From NCBI GenBank assembly GCA_017453335.1, contig JAFTKI010000096.1:1-49352 (forward strand): a DNA stretch of 49,352 nucleotides, in the 5' to 3' direction. The translations under genes and the position numbers were made by a program. This DNA is from Clostridia bacterium. GTDB taxonomy: Bacteria; Bacillota_A; Clostridia; Oscillospirales; CAG-272. Under the pieces are notes generated by a model. It made no database searches. It saw only the letters and a program-made list of their open reading frames with translations, and was not told the origin of the DNA. Position 1 is the stretch's first letter. Each line of letters begins with the position of its first letter. Shown one piece after another: positions 7,782 to 16,598 of the stretch.

Positions 7782-10700
7782 ATGAAACAAAAATTGCGCT
7801 TGCTTGGAATATCGGCGCTTACGTTGCTTGTGGCACTGACGATGCTTGCCACGACCGCTTTTGCACAAGCTCCTGTAAACACGCTGAACGATGCTTTTGA
7901 TTACGGCGTTTCCGACGACTCTCAAAACGAAACGGTTCCTGTTGAGGAACTGTTGGCGCTTTTGGTTGGCACATCGCTCACCGATTCCGAGTGCGAATAT
8001 CTGAATACAACCCTGCCCGGCGTGACGTTTCGCTACAGCGATGCGATCCCCGACAGCAATATTACCACGCAGTATGACAGCGAGGACCGCAATTGCCTGG
8101 AGGTTTGGGTTCGTCCGTATTCCTACACGGCAAACAACGGTGCTGTGGTGGAGTGGATCCCCACACAGGCACAGATCGGCGACAGAACCCTGCCCTTGGA
8201 AAAGCAGGGAGACCGTTACGGATGCGTATTTGAGGATCCGCAGCAGTTGTCCGATTTTTACATGGATGTTTCTTTTGAATGGAACGTTGAATTCCCTACC
8301 GAGACTGTAGCAGAGCTGATCAATCTTGCCTTCACAGAGGGTGATGAAGCGTTAGACAAGTTGCTCGCGTATGAAGTGGCACTGGAAGAGTACAATGCCA
8401 AAATGGATGCTTATCATGCATACCAAGAATATTTGAGCGCGAAGGCGGAGTACGATGTTTATTTAGAGGAAAAGCGTATCTTCGACGAGGAGATGCAGAA
8501 GTATCTCGATTACGTTGCGGCTTACGAGCAATATCTTGCCGACAAAAAGCACTATGACGAGCTGAATGAGGCATGGGATAAATATCTTGAATACAAGGCC
8601 GCCAAGGAGAGCTATGCCGAGGATTCGGAAAAGTATAAGCAATTCAAAGCCAAAATCGATGTAGCCAGCGCAAAGCTCTTGGTTTTGGAAAACCTTTTTG
8701 TAATCGACAGCAACGACTGGCAGCTTTACCGTTCCTTGATGGGAAATCTGGTATCCTTGGTGCTGCTGGAGGAAAACAAGGCACAGCTTGTTGCCGCAGG
8801 CTGCAACCGAAAGGATGTTGATGCGGCAGGCGAGGCGGCAGTTGCTTTGCGTGCCTTGATGGAGCCTTACGCAAATCTGCGTGATGCGGAATACGAAACC
8901 GAAAATGCGAGAACGATCGCGTTGTATACCTATTATGCGCAAAACTACGAAGCCTTGAAGAGCAATTTCTCCAAGCTGTGTACCTCGCTCAATTCTCTTT
9001 GCTCTTGCTCGGCGTTGATCATGAACTTGGACCAAGAGGGCAAGCTGCTGCATTATCGCCAGTTTGTCGGACTGCTTTACGTAACGTCATCCAATCTTGA
9101 CGATTCTGTGAAGATCAATCCCAAGTGGCGTGTGAACGGTCAGCGGGTGGCAACCGTGGTGGATGCCGATATGTTTCTTCCCGACGAGATCGTGGCAGAT
9201 CCTTCTAATCTCAGCCCGAATGATATAGCCACCGAGGTCTTCCCGCCAAAGGATATTTCGGATGAGGTTCCCGTACCCACGGAAACGCGCCCCCGTGAAG
9301 AACCTGTGGAGCCAAGTCCTGTTGTGACCGAGCCGACCAATCCGCCCGCCAAGGTGGAGGATCCCGGCAAAAACGGAATTCCCACAGAAACGGATTATCC
9401 CGGAGAGGCACCTGCAGCTCCCGTGCTGAACGCGCTCCAAACGGCACTTGCCGAGGATATTCGAAGCGAAAAGCTTGCGGAACGGTCGATCGATTCTGTT
9501 GGAAAAACCTATTCTGCCACCACATCGCTCAAACGACTGGTTCCCCTTGACAACCGAAAGCTGGTCAGCTTTTACGCGTGGGATGGAAAAACGCTTCTCT
9601 CGCAACAGTTGGTTGACGAGGGTGCCGCATTTACGGCAGACGGAATTCCCACAGACCGTCCTGCCAATGCGCAGTATACTTATGAATTTGCGGGCTGGCG
9701 CTTGCCCGATGGATCGGTTTGCGATTTCATTGCCGATACCGATATCACGCTGATCGCGCAGTATACCTCAACGCTGCGCTCCTATACGGTGACATGGATC
9801 CTCAACGGAGAGGAAATCTCCGAGCAATATTTGTACGGCTCGATGCCAACCGATCCCTTTGACGAGCCGCAACCCGAAACGGGCTATTACTTCGTGTTCT
9901 CGGGGTGGAGTCCTTCGGTTTCCGCGGTGACGGGAGATGAGGTCTACGAGGCAACACGAACCAAACAGCCGATCCTGTATCGGGTGACGTGGAATCTTGG
10001 GGGATATGTGAAAACCTCTATGGTGCCGTATCTGAGCTTGCCTTCCTTTAGTGGAACGCCTACAAAAGCCCCCGACGCCTACCTGTACACCTTTGTTGGA
10101 TGGGATCCCGCTATTGTACCGATCACGGGAGAGGTGACCTATACGGCGCGCTACAGCGAAACCGCGCTGGCTGTTTCCCCCGACGGAACCGTTTATAACG
10201 TCAAGCATACCGCAACCGCTTTGGTTGTAGAGTGTACCGAGGATTTTGTTGATCTGCGCGTTGCGGCAGAGTATGCGAAGAAGGTGGGGAAGGGCTTGAT
10301 CCTGAATTGGGATCGCTTCACGCTCACGCTTACCCCCGAGGCGACACTTCAGCTTGCCTCCGAAACGGATTGTGTCCGCTTGGGGATTGCCGGCGAAACA
10401 CCCGGTGCTTACGGTATCGAGGATCTTCGCTTTGCGTTTTATGGAGACGGGGGAGAGCTTTCCTTGAATGTTCCCATGAGCTTGCAGATCACTGCCCCCG
10501 AGCAGGGAACCAAACTGGATTTCTACTTGCTTGAAAACAACGATTGGCAAAAGCTGAGTTCCGATGCAAGGGCTGTTGAGGGCGGCTTTGTACTGCGCTC
10601 CTATCCCGTTTCCGCGGATCAGAATTCCGCAATGATTGTGGATTGTATGCAAAACATGGTCGATCTGCGTGAGGCGGCAAACTATGCATGGGGTGTTGGC

Positions 10701-11660
10701 AAGGGCTTGATCTTACAATGGGGAGAGGTTTTGCTTACGGTGAGTCCCGAAAACATCCATTTGCTATATTCGGCGGAAAAGCCGATTCACTTGGGTTTGG
10801 TCGATCAAACGGTTGGCGAGTACGGTATTGCCGATCTTGCTCTGGCGTTTTTTGATGAGTCGGGAAAGATCGATCTGGCACTTCCCATGAAGCTGCAGAT
10901 CAATTCTGCCGATCCCAACAAAAAATTGGAGTATTATTTGTCGGTCAATGATGAATGGCAGAAGATGGATCCCACAGGAACCGAGATCACGGGTGCATTT
11001 GCCGTGCGGGCGTATGCTGTTTCCAAGATCCATGCCGAGGCGAGCGGCGTTTGCGATCTTTCGGGGATCCCGCTGTCGGCACTTGCGGGAACGCTGATCG
11101 AATTGCCTGCCGATTGCGGTGTGTTGGGCTATGAGATCACGGGTGTGACCGTTAAATTGGCGGACGGAACCGATGTTCCGATCGAAAATATGTCGTTTTA
11201 TATGCCCGACAGCGAGGTGTTCATCGAGGTAACCGTTTCGGAGATCGTTTATGAGGTCATTTTCCGTATTGACGGGGAAGAGATCAGACAGCAATATGCT
11301 TATCTTGAGGAGATCGTTTATCCTCCCAATCCCAAAAAGGAATCCGACGGAGCTTACGACTACACGTTCCTGAAGTGGTCGAAGGACATCGTTTATGCAA
11401 AGGGCGATGAGCGCACGATCGAGATCGAAGCCATCTTTACCTCGGCGCCCGTTGTTGTGGGAGACCCCTATCTTTCGGGGAACAACAACAACTTCACGCT
11501 CACGGTAATAGTGCCGATCGGCGGATCGGGATTGTTGCTGGTTGCCGGTGTGATCGTATTCCTGAAGATCTACAAAAAACGCAAATCGGCAAGTATGAGT
11601 ACCGAGGAGACCGCCGAAACGAAAGAATCGGAGAATACCAACGATCAAGATTCTGAATAA
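7782..11660 (+). CDS. Large surface protein with InlB-type repeats and C-terminal anchor helix
   Basis: This 1292-aa protein starts with a signal peptide that ends near AFAQA (residues 24-28). Residues about 195-300 form a charged, Tyr-rich helical region with repeats such as YLSAKAEYDVYLEEK and YEQYLADKKHYDEL, probably a coiled-coil stalk. A Pro/Glu/Thr-rich linker covers about 470-545. Three InlB B-repeat (Listeria-Bacteroides) units with YxFxGW cores cover about 595-795. Two unclassified modules of about 140 residues follow in tandem (about 805-1090). A further InlB-like unit, one membrane helix and a basic KKRK stop-transfer end the protein, with a polar Glu/Thr tail. There is no LPxTG motif, so it is probably held by the helix with the bulk outside the cell. 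A role in contact or adhesion is inferred. Confidence 0.88.
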   Translation: MKQKLRLLGISALTLLVALTMLATTAFAQAPVNTLNDAFDYGVSDDSQNETVPVEELLALLVGTSLTDSECEYLNTTLPGVTFRYSDAIPDSNITTQYDSEDRNCLEVWVRPYSYTANNGAVVEWIPTQAQIGDRTLPLEKQGDRYGCVFEDPQQLSDFYMDVSFEWNVEFPTETVAELINLAFTEGDEALDKLLAYEVALEEYNAKMDAYHAYQEYLSAKAEYDVYLEEKRIFDEEMQKYLDYVAAYEQYLADKKHYDELNEAWDKYLEYKAAKESYAEDSEKYKQFKAKIDVASAKLLVLENLFVIDSNDWQLYRSLMGNLVSLVLLEENKAQLVAAGCNRKDVDAAGEAAVALRALMEPYANLRDAEYETENARTIALYTYYAQNYEALKSNFSKLCTSLNSLCSCSALIMNLDQEGKLLHYRQFVGLLYVTSSNLDDSVKINPKWRVNGQRVATVVDADMFLPDEIVADPSNLSPNDIATEVFPPKDISDEVPVPTETRPREEPVEPSPVVTEPTNPPAKVEDPGKNGIPTETDYPGEAPAAPVLNALQTALAEDIRSEKLAERSIDSVGKTYSATTSLKRLVPLDNRKLVSFYAWDGKTLLSQQLVDEGAAFTADGIPTDRPANAQYTYEFAGWRLPDGSVCDFIADTDITLIAQYTSTLRSYTVTWILNGEEISEQYLYGSMPTDPFDEPQPETGYYFVFSGWSPSVSAVTGDEVYEATRTKQPILYRVTWNLGGYVKTSMVPYLSLPSFSGTPTKAPDAYLYTFVGWDPAIVPITGEVTYTARYSETALAVSPDGTVYNVKHTATALVVECTEDFVDLRVAAEYAKKVGKGLILNWDRFTLTLTPEATLQLASETDCVRLGIAGETPGAYGIEDLRFAFYGDGGELSLNVPMSLQITAPEQGTKLDFYLLENNDWQKLSSDARAVEGGFVLRSYPVSADQNSAMIVDCMQNMVDLREAANYAWGVGKGLILQWGEVLLTVSPENIHLLYSAEKPIHLGLVDQTVGEYGIADLALAFFDESGKIDLALPMKLQINSADPNKKLEYYLSVNDEWQKMDPTGTEITGAFAVRAYAVSKIHAEASGVCDLSGIPLSALAGTLIELPADCGVLGYEITGVTVKLADGTDVPIENMSFYMPDSEVFIEVTVSEIVYEVIFRIDGEEIRQQYAYLEEIVYPPNPKKESDGAYDYTFLKWSKDIVYAKGDERTIEIEAIFTSAPVVVGDPYLSGNNNNFTLTVIVPIGGSGLLLVAGVIVFLKIYKKRKSASMSTEETAETKESENTNDQDSE

Positions 11661-11673
11661 ACCAATCACAAAA

Positions 11674-11695
11674 GGGGCTGTCAAATGACAGCCCC
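11674..11695. terminator. Convergent-gene hairpin
   Basis: A perfect 10-bp stem GGGGCTGTCA / TGACAGCCCC with an AA loop lies between the surface protein gene and the pseudouridine synthase gene. On the minus strand TTTTG follows at once; on the plus strand a T-run comes only after nine bases. Confidence 0.65.
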
Positions 11696-11714
11696 ACATT
11701 GAACTTTTTAACGG

Positions 11715-12383
11715 TTAAGGATTGCCCTGCAATGCGGAAAAGCAGTCCCACGGCGTACCGCAGGGAGTTTTGGAGAAGGATAGCTCCTTTTTGCTTTTCG
11801 GGTGAGAAAACGTGATACGGTGCGAAAACAGCGCGATCGGACAATGATCCGAGGCACCGTACTTTCCGTCTCCCAGCAGGGGATGGCGGCGCGAGGAAAA
11901 CTGCACGCGGATCTGGTGTGTGCGTCCTGTTTTCAGATTGATCTGCAAAAGGGACAGCGTTCCGTATTCGGGATGCTCGATCGTTTCCAATGTCTTGTAG
12001 TGCAGGATCGCCTCCTTCACGCCCTTTCTTTGACGGTCTACCACAAAGCTTTTGCCGCGTGATCGGTCAAAGAACAAAAGATCGGTCAGTTGTGCTTCAT
12101 CCTGTGCGGGTTTTCCGTGAACCACGGCAAGATATGCCTTTTGAACCTTGTGCTCGGCTACGGCGCGTGACAGCTCCGATGCGGCAGATGCCGTGCGTGC
12201 GTATACCATTACGCCGCCAACCCCAAGATCGAGGCGGTGGACAACACCGATATAGCCCGAGGGATTGCGTTTTGCAAGAAGCGCTGCAAAGCTGTTTGCG
12301 CTCTCACTTTGCTCCGAAAGCATCATCGGGGGCTTGATGGCAACGGTTACTTGTGTATCTTCAAACAGAATTTCGGGTTCCAT
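11715..12383 (-). CDS. RluA family RNA pseudouridine synthase
   Basis: This 222-aa enzyme should convert uridine to pseudouridine in ribosomal or transfer RNA. The catalytic motif is HRLDLGVGG (residues 49-57) with Asp52 as the nucleophile; the RTHQIRVQF motif lies near residue 160. There is no N-terminal S4 domain, so it is a short RluA-type enzyme, and the target site cannot be predicted. The gene is divergent from biotin ligase with only 32 bp between the two start codons. Confidence 0.9.
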   Translation of the reverse strand: MEPEILFEDTQVTVAIKPPMMLSEQSESANSFAALLAKRNPSGYIGVVHRLDLGVGGVMVYARTASAASELSRAVAEHKVQKAYLAVVHGKPAQDEAQLTDLLFFDRSRGKSFVVDRQRKGVKEAILHYKTLETIEHPEYGTLSLLQINLKTGRTHQIRVQFSSRRHPLLGDGKYGASDHCPIALFSHRITFSHPKSKKELSFSKTPCGTPWDCFSALQGNP

Positions 12384-12415
12384 GACAGTTCATCCTTTTT
12401 GAAACGGAGATTTTT

Positions 12416-13192
12416 ATGTTAAACGATAGATTTGATCTTGAGTCATTTTCCCACGCACTTGGCGAGGATTCTCCCGTGCTGTGCGTGATGGAATGCACCG
12501 ACTCCACCAACGAGCAAGCCAAGCGTATGGCGATTGCAGGGGAGAGACGGACAGCCTTGATTGCAGCCGCCGAGCAGACCGCAGGGAGGGGCAGACTGGG
12601 CAGAAGCTTTTATTCGCCCGATCAAACAGGCGTTTATTTCAGTATTCTGCTAACGGTTACAAAGCCTTTGCAAAGTGCGGTTTCTCTCACAGGTGCTGCG
12701 GCGGTGGCGGTGATGCGCGCGATCCGCTCGCAAACGGGACAGCAATGCAGCATCAAATGGGTAAACGATTTGTACTTGGACGGAAAAAAGGTCTGTGGAA
12801 TTCTTGCCGAGGCTTTGTCGGGGCTGGAAACGGGAACACAACAGGTGATACTTGGGATCGGTGTAAATCTTTGCACCGAGGTGTTCCCCGAGGAGCTGAT
12901 CGGAAAGGCGGGCGCGGTACATGGCAAAAAGACCTCGCGCGTTGATCTGATTGCGGCGATCTGGCGTGAGCTTTGCCCTTTCTTACAGGATTTTGAGGAT
13001 CGGTCGTGGTTGACCGACTATCGGACTCACTCTATGGTGATCGGTAAGGACATTGTTTGGCGCAAAGGCGAGGAATCCCACCGCGGCTGTGCCGTGGATA
13101 TCAATGGGGATGGAGAGCTGATTGTGCGCAACCGTGAAGGAGAGGAACAAATCCTGCGCACGGGCGAGATCTCGATCCTGCTTGAGCCTTAA
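12416..13192 (+). CDS. birA: Biotin--[acetyl-CoA-carboxylase] ligase
   Basis: This 258-aa enzyme attaches biotin to the carrier protein of biotin-dependent carboxylases through biotinyl-AMP. The adenylate-binding motif GRGRLGR is at residues 57-63 after ECTDSTNEQA, and KWVNDLYLDGKKVCGIL forms the central active-site segment. A small C-terminal SH3-like domain follows. The winged-helix repressor domain of bifunctional BirA is absent, so this is a group I ligase without a direct regulatory role. GGAG lies seven bases before the ATG. Confidence 0.93.
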   Translation: MLNDRFDLESFSHALGEDSPVLCVMECTDSTNEQAKRMAIAGERRTALIAAAEQTAGRGRLGRSFYSPDQTGVYFSILLTVTKPLQSAVSLTGAAAVAVMRAIRSQTGQQCSIKWVNDLYLDGKKVCGILAEALSGLETGTQQVILGIGVNLCTEVFPEELIGKAGAVHGKKTSRVDLIAAIWRELCPFLQDFEDRSWLTDYRTHSMVIGKDIVWRKGEESHRGCAVDINGDGELIVRNREGEEQILRTGEISILLEP

Positions 13193-13204
13193 TACCCTTT
13201 GAAT

Positions 13205-13231
13205 AAACGGATGAGATATTCTCGTCCGTTT
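13205..13231. terminator. Bidirectional terminator
   Basis: The arms AAACGGA and TCCGTTT, extended by GAG/CTC, lie between birA and the convergent AraC gene, with T-rich sequence on the plus side. Confidence 0.7.
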
Positions 13232-14058
13232 TATTTTAAAGATTGCTTGCGATACTGGATGGGGGAAACGCCGATCTTGCGGCGGAAGAGTCCCGAAAAA
13301 TAGAATTCGTCTTCAAAGGAGAGATACGAGGAAATGTCGCGCACCGACATACCCGTTTCGGTCAAAAGCTGGCAGGCGATCTCGATCTTTCGGTTGAGAA
13401 CATAACGATACGGAGGGATCCCGATAGCGGCGCGAAAAAGCCGCTCTGCCTGAGAGGGGGATTTCCCCGATACGGCGGCAAGCTGCTCCAATCGGATCGT
13501 ATCGGTCTCATGCTGTTCAATGTAGTCCAGCATTGCCTGCACGGGTGTGCGTTGCGGTGCTTCGGTTCGCGTTTGTGCCAACGACATTCTGAAGAAAAGC
13601 TGTGTGACCAGCGCGGCGCATTTTTCAGCCGTGGATGCTGTTGCGGGGCGTTCGGCATAGTATTGGAATTTTTGCAACAGATCAGAGGTGTCCAGATTCG
13701 GAAAATAGTAGGTATTTTCAATGCCGAATTGTGAATGAAGCTTGCGCACGTAATCGCCCGACAGGTTGATCCAGATCTTCTCCCAAGGATCCTTGCGATC
13801 GCTGCTGTAGCGGTGATCGGTACCTATTGGCAGGCAGTATGTATCTCCCGCCTTTGGGGAAAACTCCTGACCGCCAACCGACACGTGTCCGCTTCCCGAA
13901 ACGATGTATTCAATACAGCAGACATTGGAATTGGGGCGATCGATGGAATAGTTTTTATTGGGATAAGTGGAGCCGCACAGATGAAACCGCAATTCCATTG
14001 TGGCGGGCAACCCGTCATTGACCGTTTTCATTTGAAAAATCTTTTCTTTCAGCATCAC
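13231..14058 (-). CDS. AraC family transcriptional regulator
   Basis: This 275-aa protein has an N-terminal cupin sensor domain (GSGHVSVGGQEFSPKAGDTY, residues about 55-75) and a C-terminal pair of helix-turn-helix motifs (about 165-275). The C-terminal segment YLSFEDEFYFSGLFRRKIG matches the AraC signature. Such proteins bind a sugar-like ligand and activate nearby genes. Two adjacent Met codons compete as start; the RBS GGAGG is compatible with both. No enzyme gene adjoins it, so its target is unclear. The last codons overlap the terminator by one base. Confidence 0.9.
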   Translation of the reverse strand: MMLKEKIFQMKTVNDGLPATMELRFHLCGSTYPNKNYSIDRPNSNVCCIEYIVSGSGHVSVGGQEFSPKAGDTYCLPIGTDHRYSSDRKDPWEKIWINLSGDYVRKLHSQFGIENTYYFPNLDTSDLLQKFQYYAERPATASTAEKCAALVTQLFFRMSLAQTRTEAPQRTPVQAMLDYIEQHETDTIRLEQLAAVSGKSPSQAERLFRAAIGIPPYRYVLNRKIEIACQLLTETGMSVRDISSYLSFEDEFYFSGLFRRKIGVSPIQYRKQSLK

Positions 14059-14079
14059 GGCACCTCCGTTTCTGCAATT

Positions 14080-14108
14080 ATTATAGCAAATTCAGAGAGG
14101 CTTGTCAA
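14080..14108 (-). promoter_or_regulatory. Promoter of AraC gene
   Basis: On the minus strand TTGACA (14103-14108), a 17-base spacer and TATAAT (14080-14085). Confidence 0.8.
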
Positions 14109-14159
14109 TAGTTTCCGCGGCTTCCAAAACTTACCACATGAGCTTTTTTGGCATATCTG

Positions 14160-14188
14160 TTGTCTTTTGAGGCAAAAAATGATACAAT
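14160..14188 (+). promoter_or_regulatory. Promoter of phospholipase-like gene
   Basis: TTGTCT (14160-14165), a 17-base spacer and TACAAT (14183-14188). Confidence 0.6.
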
Positions 14189-14219
14189 AACGGTAGTATT
14201 TTTCGGCAAGGAGGAGTAT

Positions 14220-14774
14220 ATGAAACGAAAAGACCATCAGGCCCTGGCGCATTTTTTGATGGAACGGACAGGGGAATGCCCGATCTGGGAGCAACCGTGG
14301 CATCGGCGCCTTTTTTTGTGCGGATGTATCACCCCCGATTATCTGCCAAACACCTACTTTTGCGGGTTTGGAAAAGAGCATACGATGCGCGGACACCATG
14401 CGTCGTATTCTTATAAAAAGATCTGCCGTATTCTCGAACGGCTGCAAAAATGCGGCGTAAAGCGCCGCCGCGATTGCTTTCGCTTGGGGCTTTTGATGCA
14501 TTACGTTTCCGATTCGTTCACCTATCCGCACACCGATGGCTTTACGGGGGACATGAAGGAGCATCGCAAATACGAAAAGACCTTACACGGTTGCTTTGGG
14601 GAATATCTGTGTGCGGCAGAGGTACCGATGTCAAGTGACGCAGGCTTTGACGGAGAGGATCTTTTGACAGAGAGCAGACAGGCTTATGATGCCGATTCTG
14701 TTGGCATGGAGCGCGATTGCAATTATATTCTGAACGCTTGCACACAGTTGTTTTCTGCGCTGTGCAGGACATAA
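14220..14774 (+). CDS. Zinc-dependent phospholipase C-like protein
   Basis: This 184-aa protein resembles clostridial members of the zinc-dependent phospholipase C / S1-P1 nuclease fold. The visible hallmarks are scattered His and Asp residues: GCITPDYLP near the start, MRGHHASY, and the helix LLMHYVSDSFTYPHTDGF, which provides metal ligands in this family. It has no signal peptide, unlike secreted phospholipases, so it may act inside the cell. The start at 14220 is chosen because AAGGAGGAG lies just upstream; an earlier in-frame start has no RBS. The substrate is unknown. Confidence 0.75.
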   Translation: MKRKDHQALAHFLMERTGECPIWEQPWHRRLFLCGCITPDYLPNTYFCGFGKEHTMRGHHASYSYKKICRILERLQKCGVKRRRDCFRLGLLMHYVSDSFTYPHTDGFTGDMKEHRKYEKTLHGCFGEYLCAAEVPMSSDAGFDGEDLLTESRQAYDADSVGMERDCNYILNACTQLFSALCRT

Positions 14775-14780
14775 CAAAGC

Positions 14781-14813
14781 AAAAGACAGAGAGTGGTATG
14801 CTCTCTGTCTTTT
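14781..14813. terminator. Bidirectional terminator
   Basis: A 13-bp perfect stem AAAAGACAGAGAG / CTCTCTGTCTTTT between convergent genes. Confidence 0.88.
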
Positions 14814-14820
14814 CTCTATA

Positions 14821-15516
14821 TTACTTAAAGTAAAACACCACGCTTTTATCGGCGGCGTTGTATTCCTCGGGAGTCAGCCATGCTTCTTTTCCGTAGTCGT
14901 CCTCAAAATTACCTGTTTCGGCATCGTAGTACGCAACCGAATAAAGATAAAGCTCGGTATCGGAATAATAGGTCAGCGAGGCCTTCATCAAGGGGACGAG
15001 AACACCGTTTTCCCATTCGTACATGGTTGCGGTATCAACCGTTAAGGTGCGCGCAGGTGCATTCTGATTCTCGGCACTTTGCGTGTGCGTGAAGCCGAAG
15101 ACCGCCTTAAGGCTTGCGTCCGCCTTCACGTTATAAAGATTGTTCAATTCCTTCGATTCCACATAGTCTTCCGTGGCAGGATCGTAGAGAAAACAAAGAT
15201 AGCTGTAGCAATCGCCCTCTACATCGGTTGCAATTGCCAGATCGCGGTGACCGTCGAAATTCAGGTCATCGGCAGAAAAGCCGTAGGTTTCCTTGTAGTT
15301 TCCCACAGACTCGTCCACGTCAACGTTTTCGTACCACAAAACGTCGTCGCCTTTTTTAACTACGATCTGCTCTGCTTGTGTGCCGTCACCGTACACACAA
15401 TAGGTCAAGCCATCGTAGTCTGCCGAATATAAAAGATCGCCGCTTTCCGCGCCGCACGCGGGAAGAAGAAAGAGCGAAAGGAGACAGCCGAGGGTCAACA
15501 GTATAATTTTTTTCAT
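14821..15516 (-). CDS. Lipoprotein with XAC2610/VCBS-like beta-propeller repeat
   Basis: This 231-aa protein has a clear lipoprotein signal: MKKIILLTLGC, a hydrophobic core, and LLPAC with the lipidated Cys at residue 21. The central segment DLNFDGHRDLAIATDVEG resembles the Asp-rich calcium loops of FG-GAP/VCBS or XAC2610-type proteins. The rest is beta-rich and acidic. It is probably attached to the outer face of the membrane. No enzymatic residues can be named. Confidence 0.75.
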   Translation of the reverse strand: MKKIILLTLGCLLSLFLLPACGAESGDLLYSADYDGLTYCVYGDGTQAEQIVVKKGDDVLWYENVDVDESVGNYKETYGFSADDLNFDGHRDLAIATDVEGDCYSYLCFLYDPATEDYVESKELNNLYNVKADASLKAVFGFTHTQSAENQNAPARTLTVDTATMYEWENGVLVPLMKASLTYYSDTELYLYSVAYYDAETGNFEDDYGKEAWLTPEEYNAADKSVVFYFK

Positions 15517-15549
15517 GGAAAAATCCTTTCAAAGCGTTATAATATAATA

Positions 15550-15578
15550 AGTATAACAGATTTTGCCGTGTTTGTCAA
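15550..15578 (-). promoter_or_regulatory. Promoter of lipoprotein gene
   Basis: On the minus strand TTGACA (15573-15578), a 17-base spacer and TATACT (15550-15555). Confidence 0.8.
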
Positions 15579-15624
15579 TGGGCGCAGGTGCGTAAGTTTT
15601 TTGTAAGTTTTTTTGAAAAAAGTA

Positions 15625-15665
15625 TTGACAAAGATTATCTGATATGATATCATTTTGATATCATA
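15625..15665 (+). promoter_or_regulatory. Promoter of drug-type ABC operon with palindromic operator
   Basis: TTGACA (15625-15630), a 17-base spacer and TATCAT (15648-15653). A perfect palindrome TATGATATC-N5-GATATCATA (15643-15665) covers the -10 box. Its near-twin lies over the -10 box of the SPFH promoter at 6962-6985. Confidence 0.8.
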
Positions 15666-15686
15666 AGCGAAGGGAGCTTTGAGAAA

Positions 15687-16598
15687 ATGTCAAATGTGAT
15701 CGAGATAAGCGGACTGAACAAAAGCTTCGGAGATGTCAAAGCGGTGCGCGACCTTTCCTTTTGCGTGAAGGAAGGTGAGCTGTTTGCTTTTTTGGGAGTG
15801 AATGGCGCGGGTAAGTCCACCACCATCAATATTCTTTGCGGGCAGATACAGAAGGATGGGGGAGAGGTGCTGATCGACGGGCTCTCCCACGATGCAGGGG
15901 GAGAGGTGAAGGCAAAGCTTGGTGTTGTGTTCCAGAATTCGGTTTTGGACAAGGCGCTCAGCGTTTGGGATAATTTGGAGAGCCGCGCGGCGTTGTACGG
16001 AATTTACGGCAAGGCGTGCCGTGAGCGCATTTTAGAGCTTGCAAAGCTGTTGGACTTTGAGGATATTCTGAAACGTGCGGTTGGAAAGCTGTCGGGCGGA
16101 CAGCGCCGACGGATCGACATTGCGCGTGCGCTGTTGCACCGTCCCAAGATTCTGATCCTTGACGAGCCGACCACAGGCTTGGATCCGCAAACTCGTCGGC
16201 TTTTGTGGAACGTGATCTCCGAATTGCGCAGAAGCGAAAATATGACGGTTTTTCTGACCACGCACTATATGGAAGAGGCAGCAGATGCCGACTATGTGGT
16301 GATTCTGGATAGCGGTAAGATCGTGGCAAAGGGAACACCGCTGGAGCTGAAAAACGCGCATACGGGCGACTTTATCACGTTGTACGGAGTGGACGAGGAG
16401 ACCGTAAAGCAACTGGGCTGTCCTTATGAGGCGATCCGTGATGCCTATCGTCTGTCGGTGCCGAACACTGCCGAGGCCACCGGATTGATCACCACGCATC
16501 CGCAGGTGTTTTCGGATTATGAGATCACAAAGGGCAAGATGGACGACGTCTTTTTGGCGGTTACGGGTAAAAAACTGACGGGAGGTGAGGGGAAATGA
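15687..16598 (+). CDS. ABC transporter ATP-binding protein (drug/antimicrobial type)
   Basis: This 303-aa ATPase is of the DrrA/YtrB-like class. Walker A is GVNGAGKST near residues 37-45, the signature is LSGGQRRR, and Walker B is ILILDEPTTGLDP. A C-terminal extension of about 80 residues follows the ATPase core, as in drug resistance ATPases. It overlaps the start of the permease gene by four bases, so the two are translationally coupled. The system probably exports a drug, peptide or lipid. The promoter palindrome implies repression, probably by a GntR/YtrA-like or similar regulator encoded elsewhere. Confidence 0.93.
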   Translation: MSNVIEISGLNKSFGDVKAVRDLSFCVKEGELFAFLGVNGAGKSTTINILCGQIQKDGGEVLIDGLSHDAGGEVKAKLGVVFQNSVLDKALSVWDNLESRAALYGIYGKACRERILELAKLLDFEDILKRAVGKLSGGQRRRIDIARALLHRPKILILDEPTTGLDPQTRRLLWNVISELRRSENMTVFLTTHYMEEAADADYVVILDSGKIVAKGTPLELKNAHTGDFITLYGVDEETVKQLGCPYEAIRDAYRLSVPNTAEATGLITTHPQVFSDYEITKGKMDDVFLAVTGKKLTGGEGK

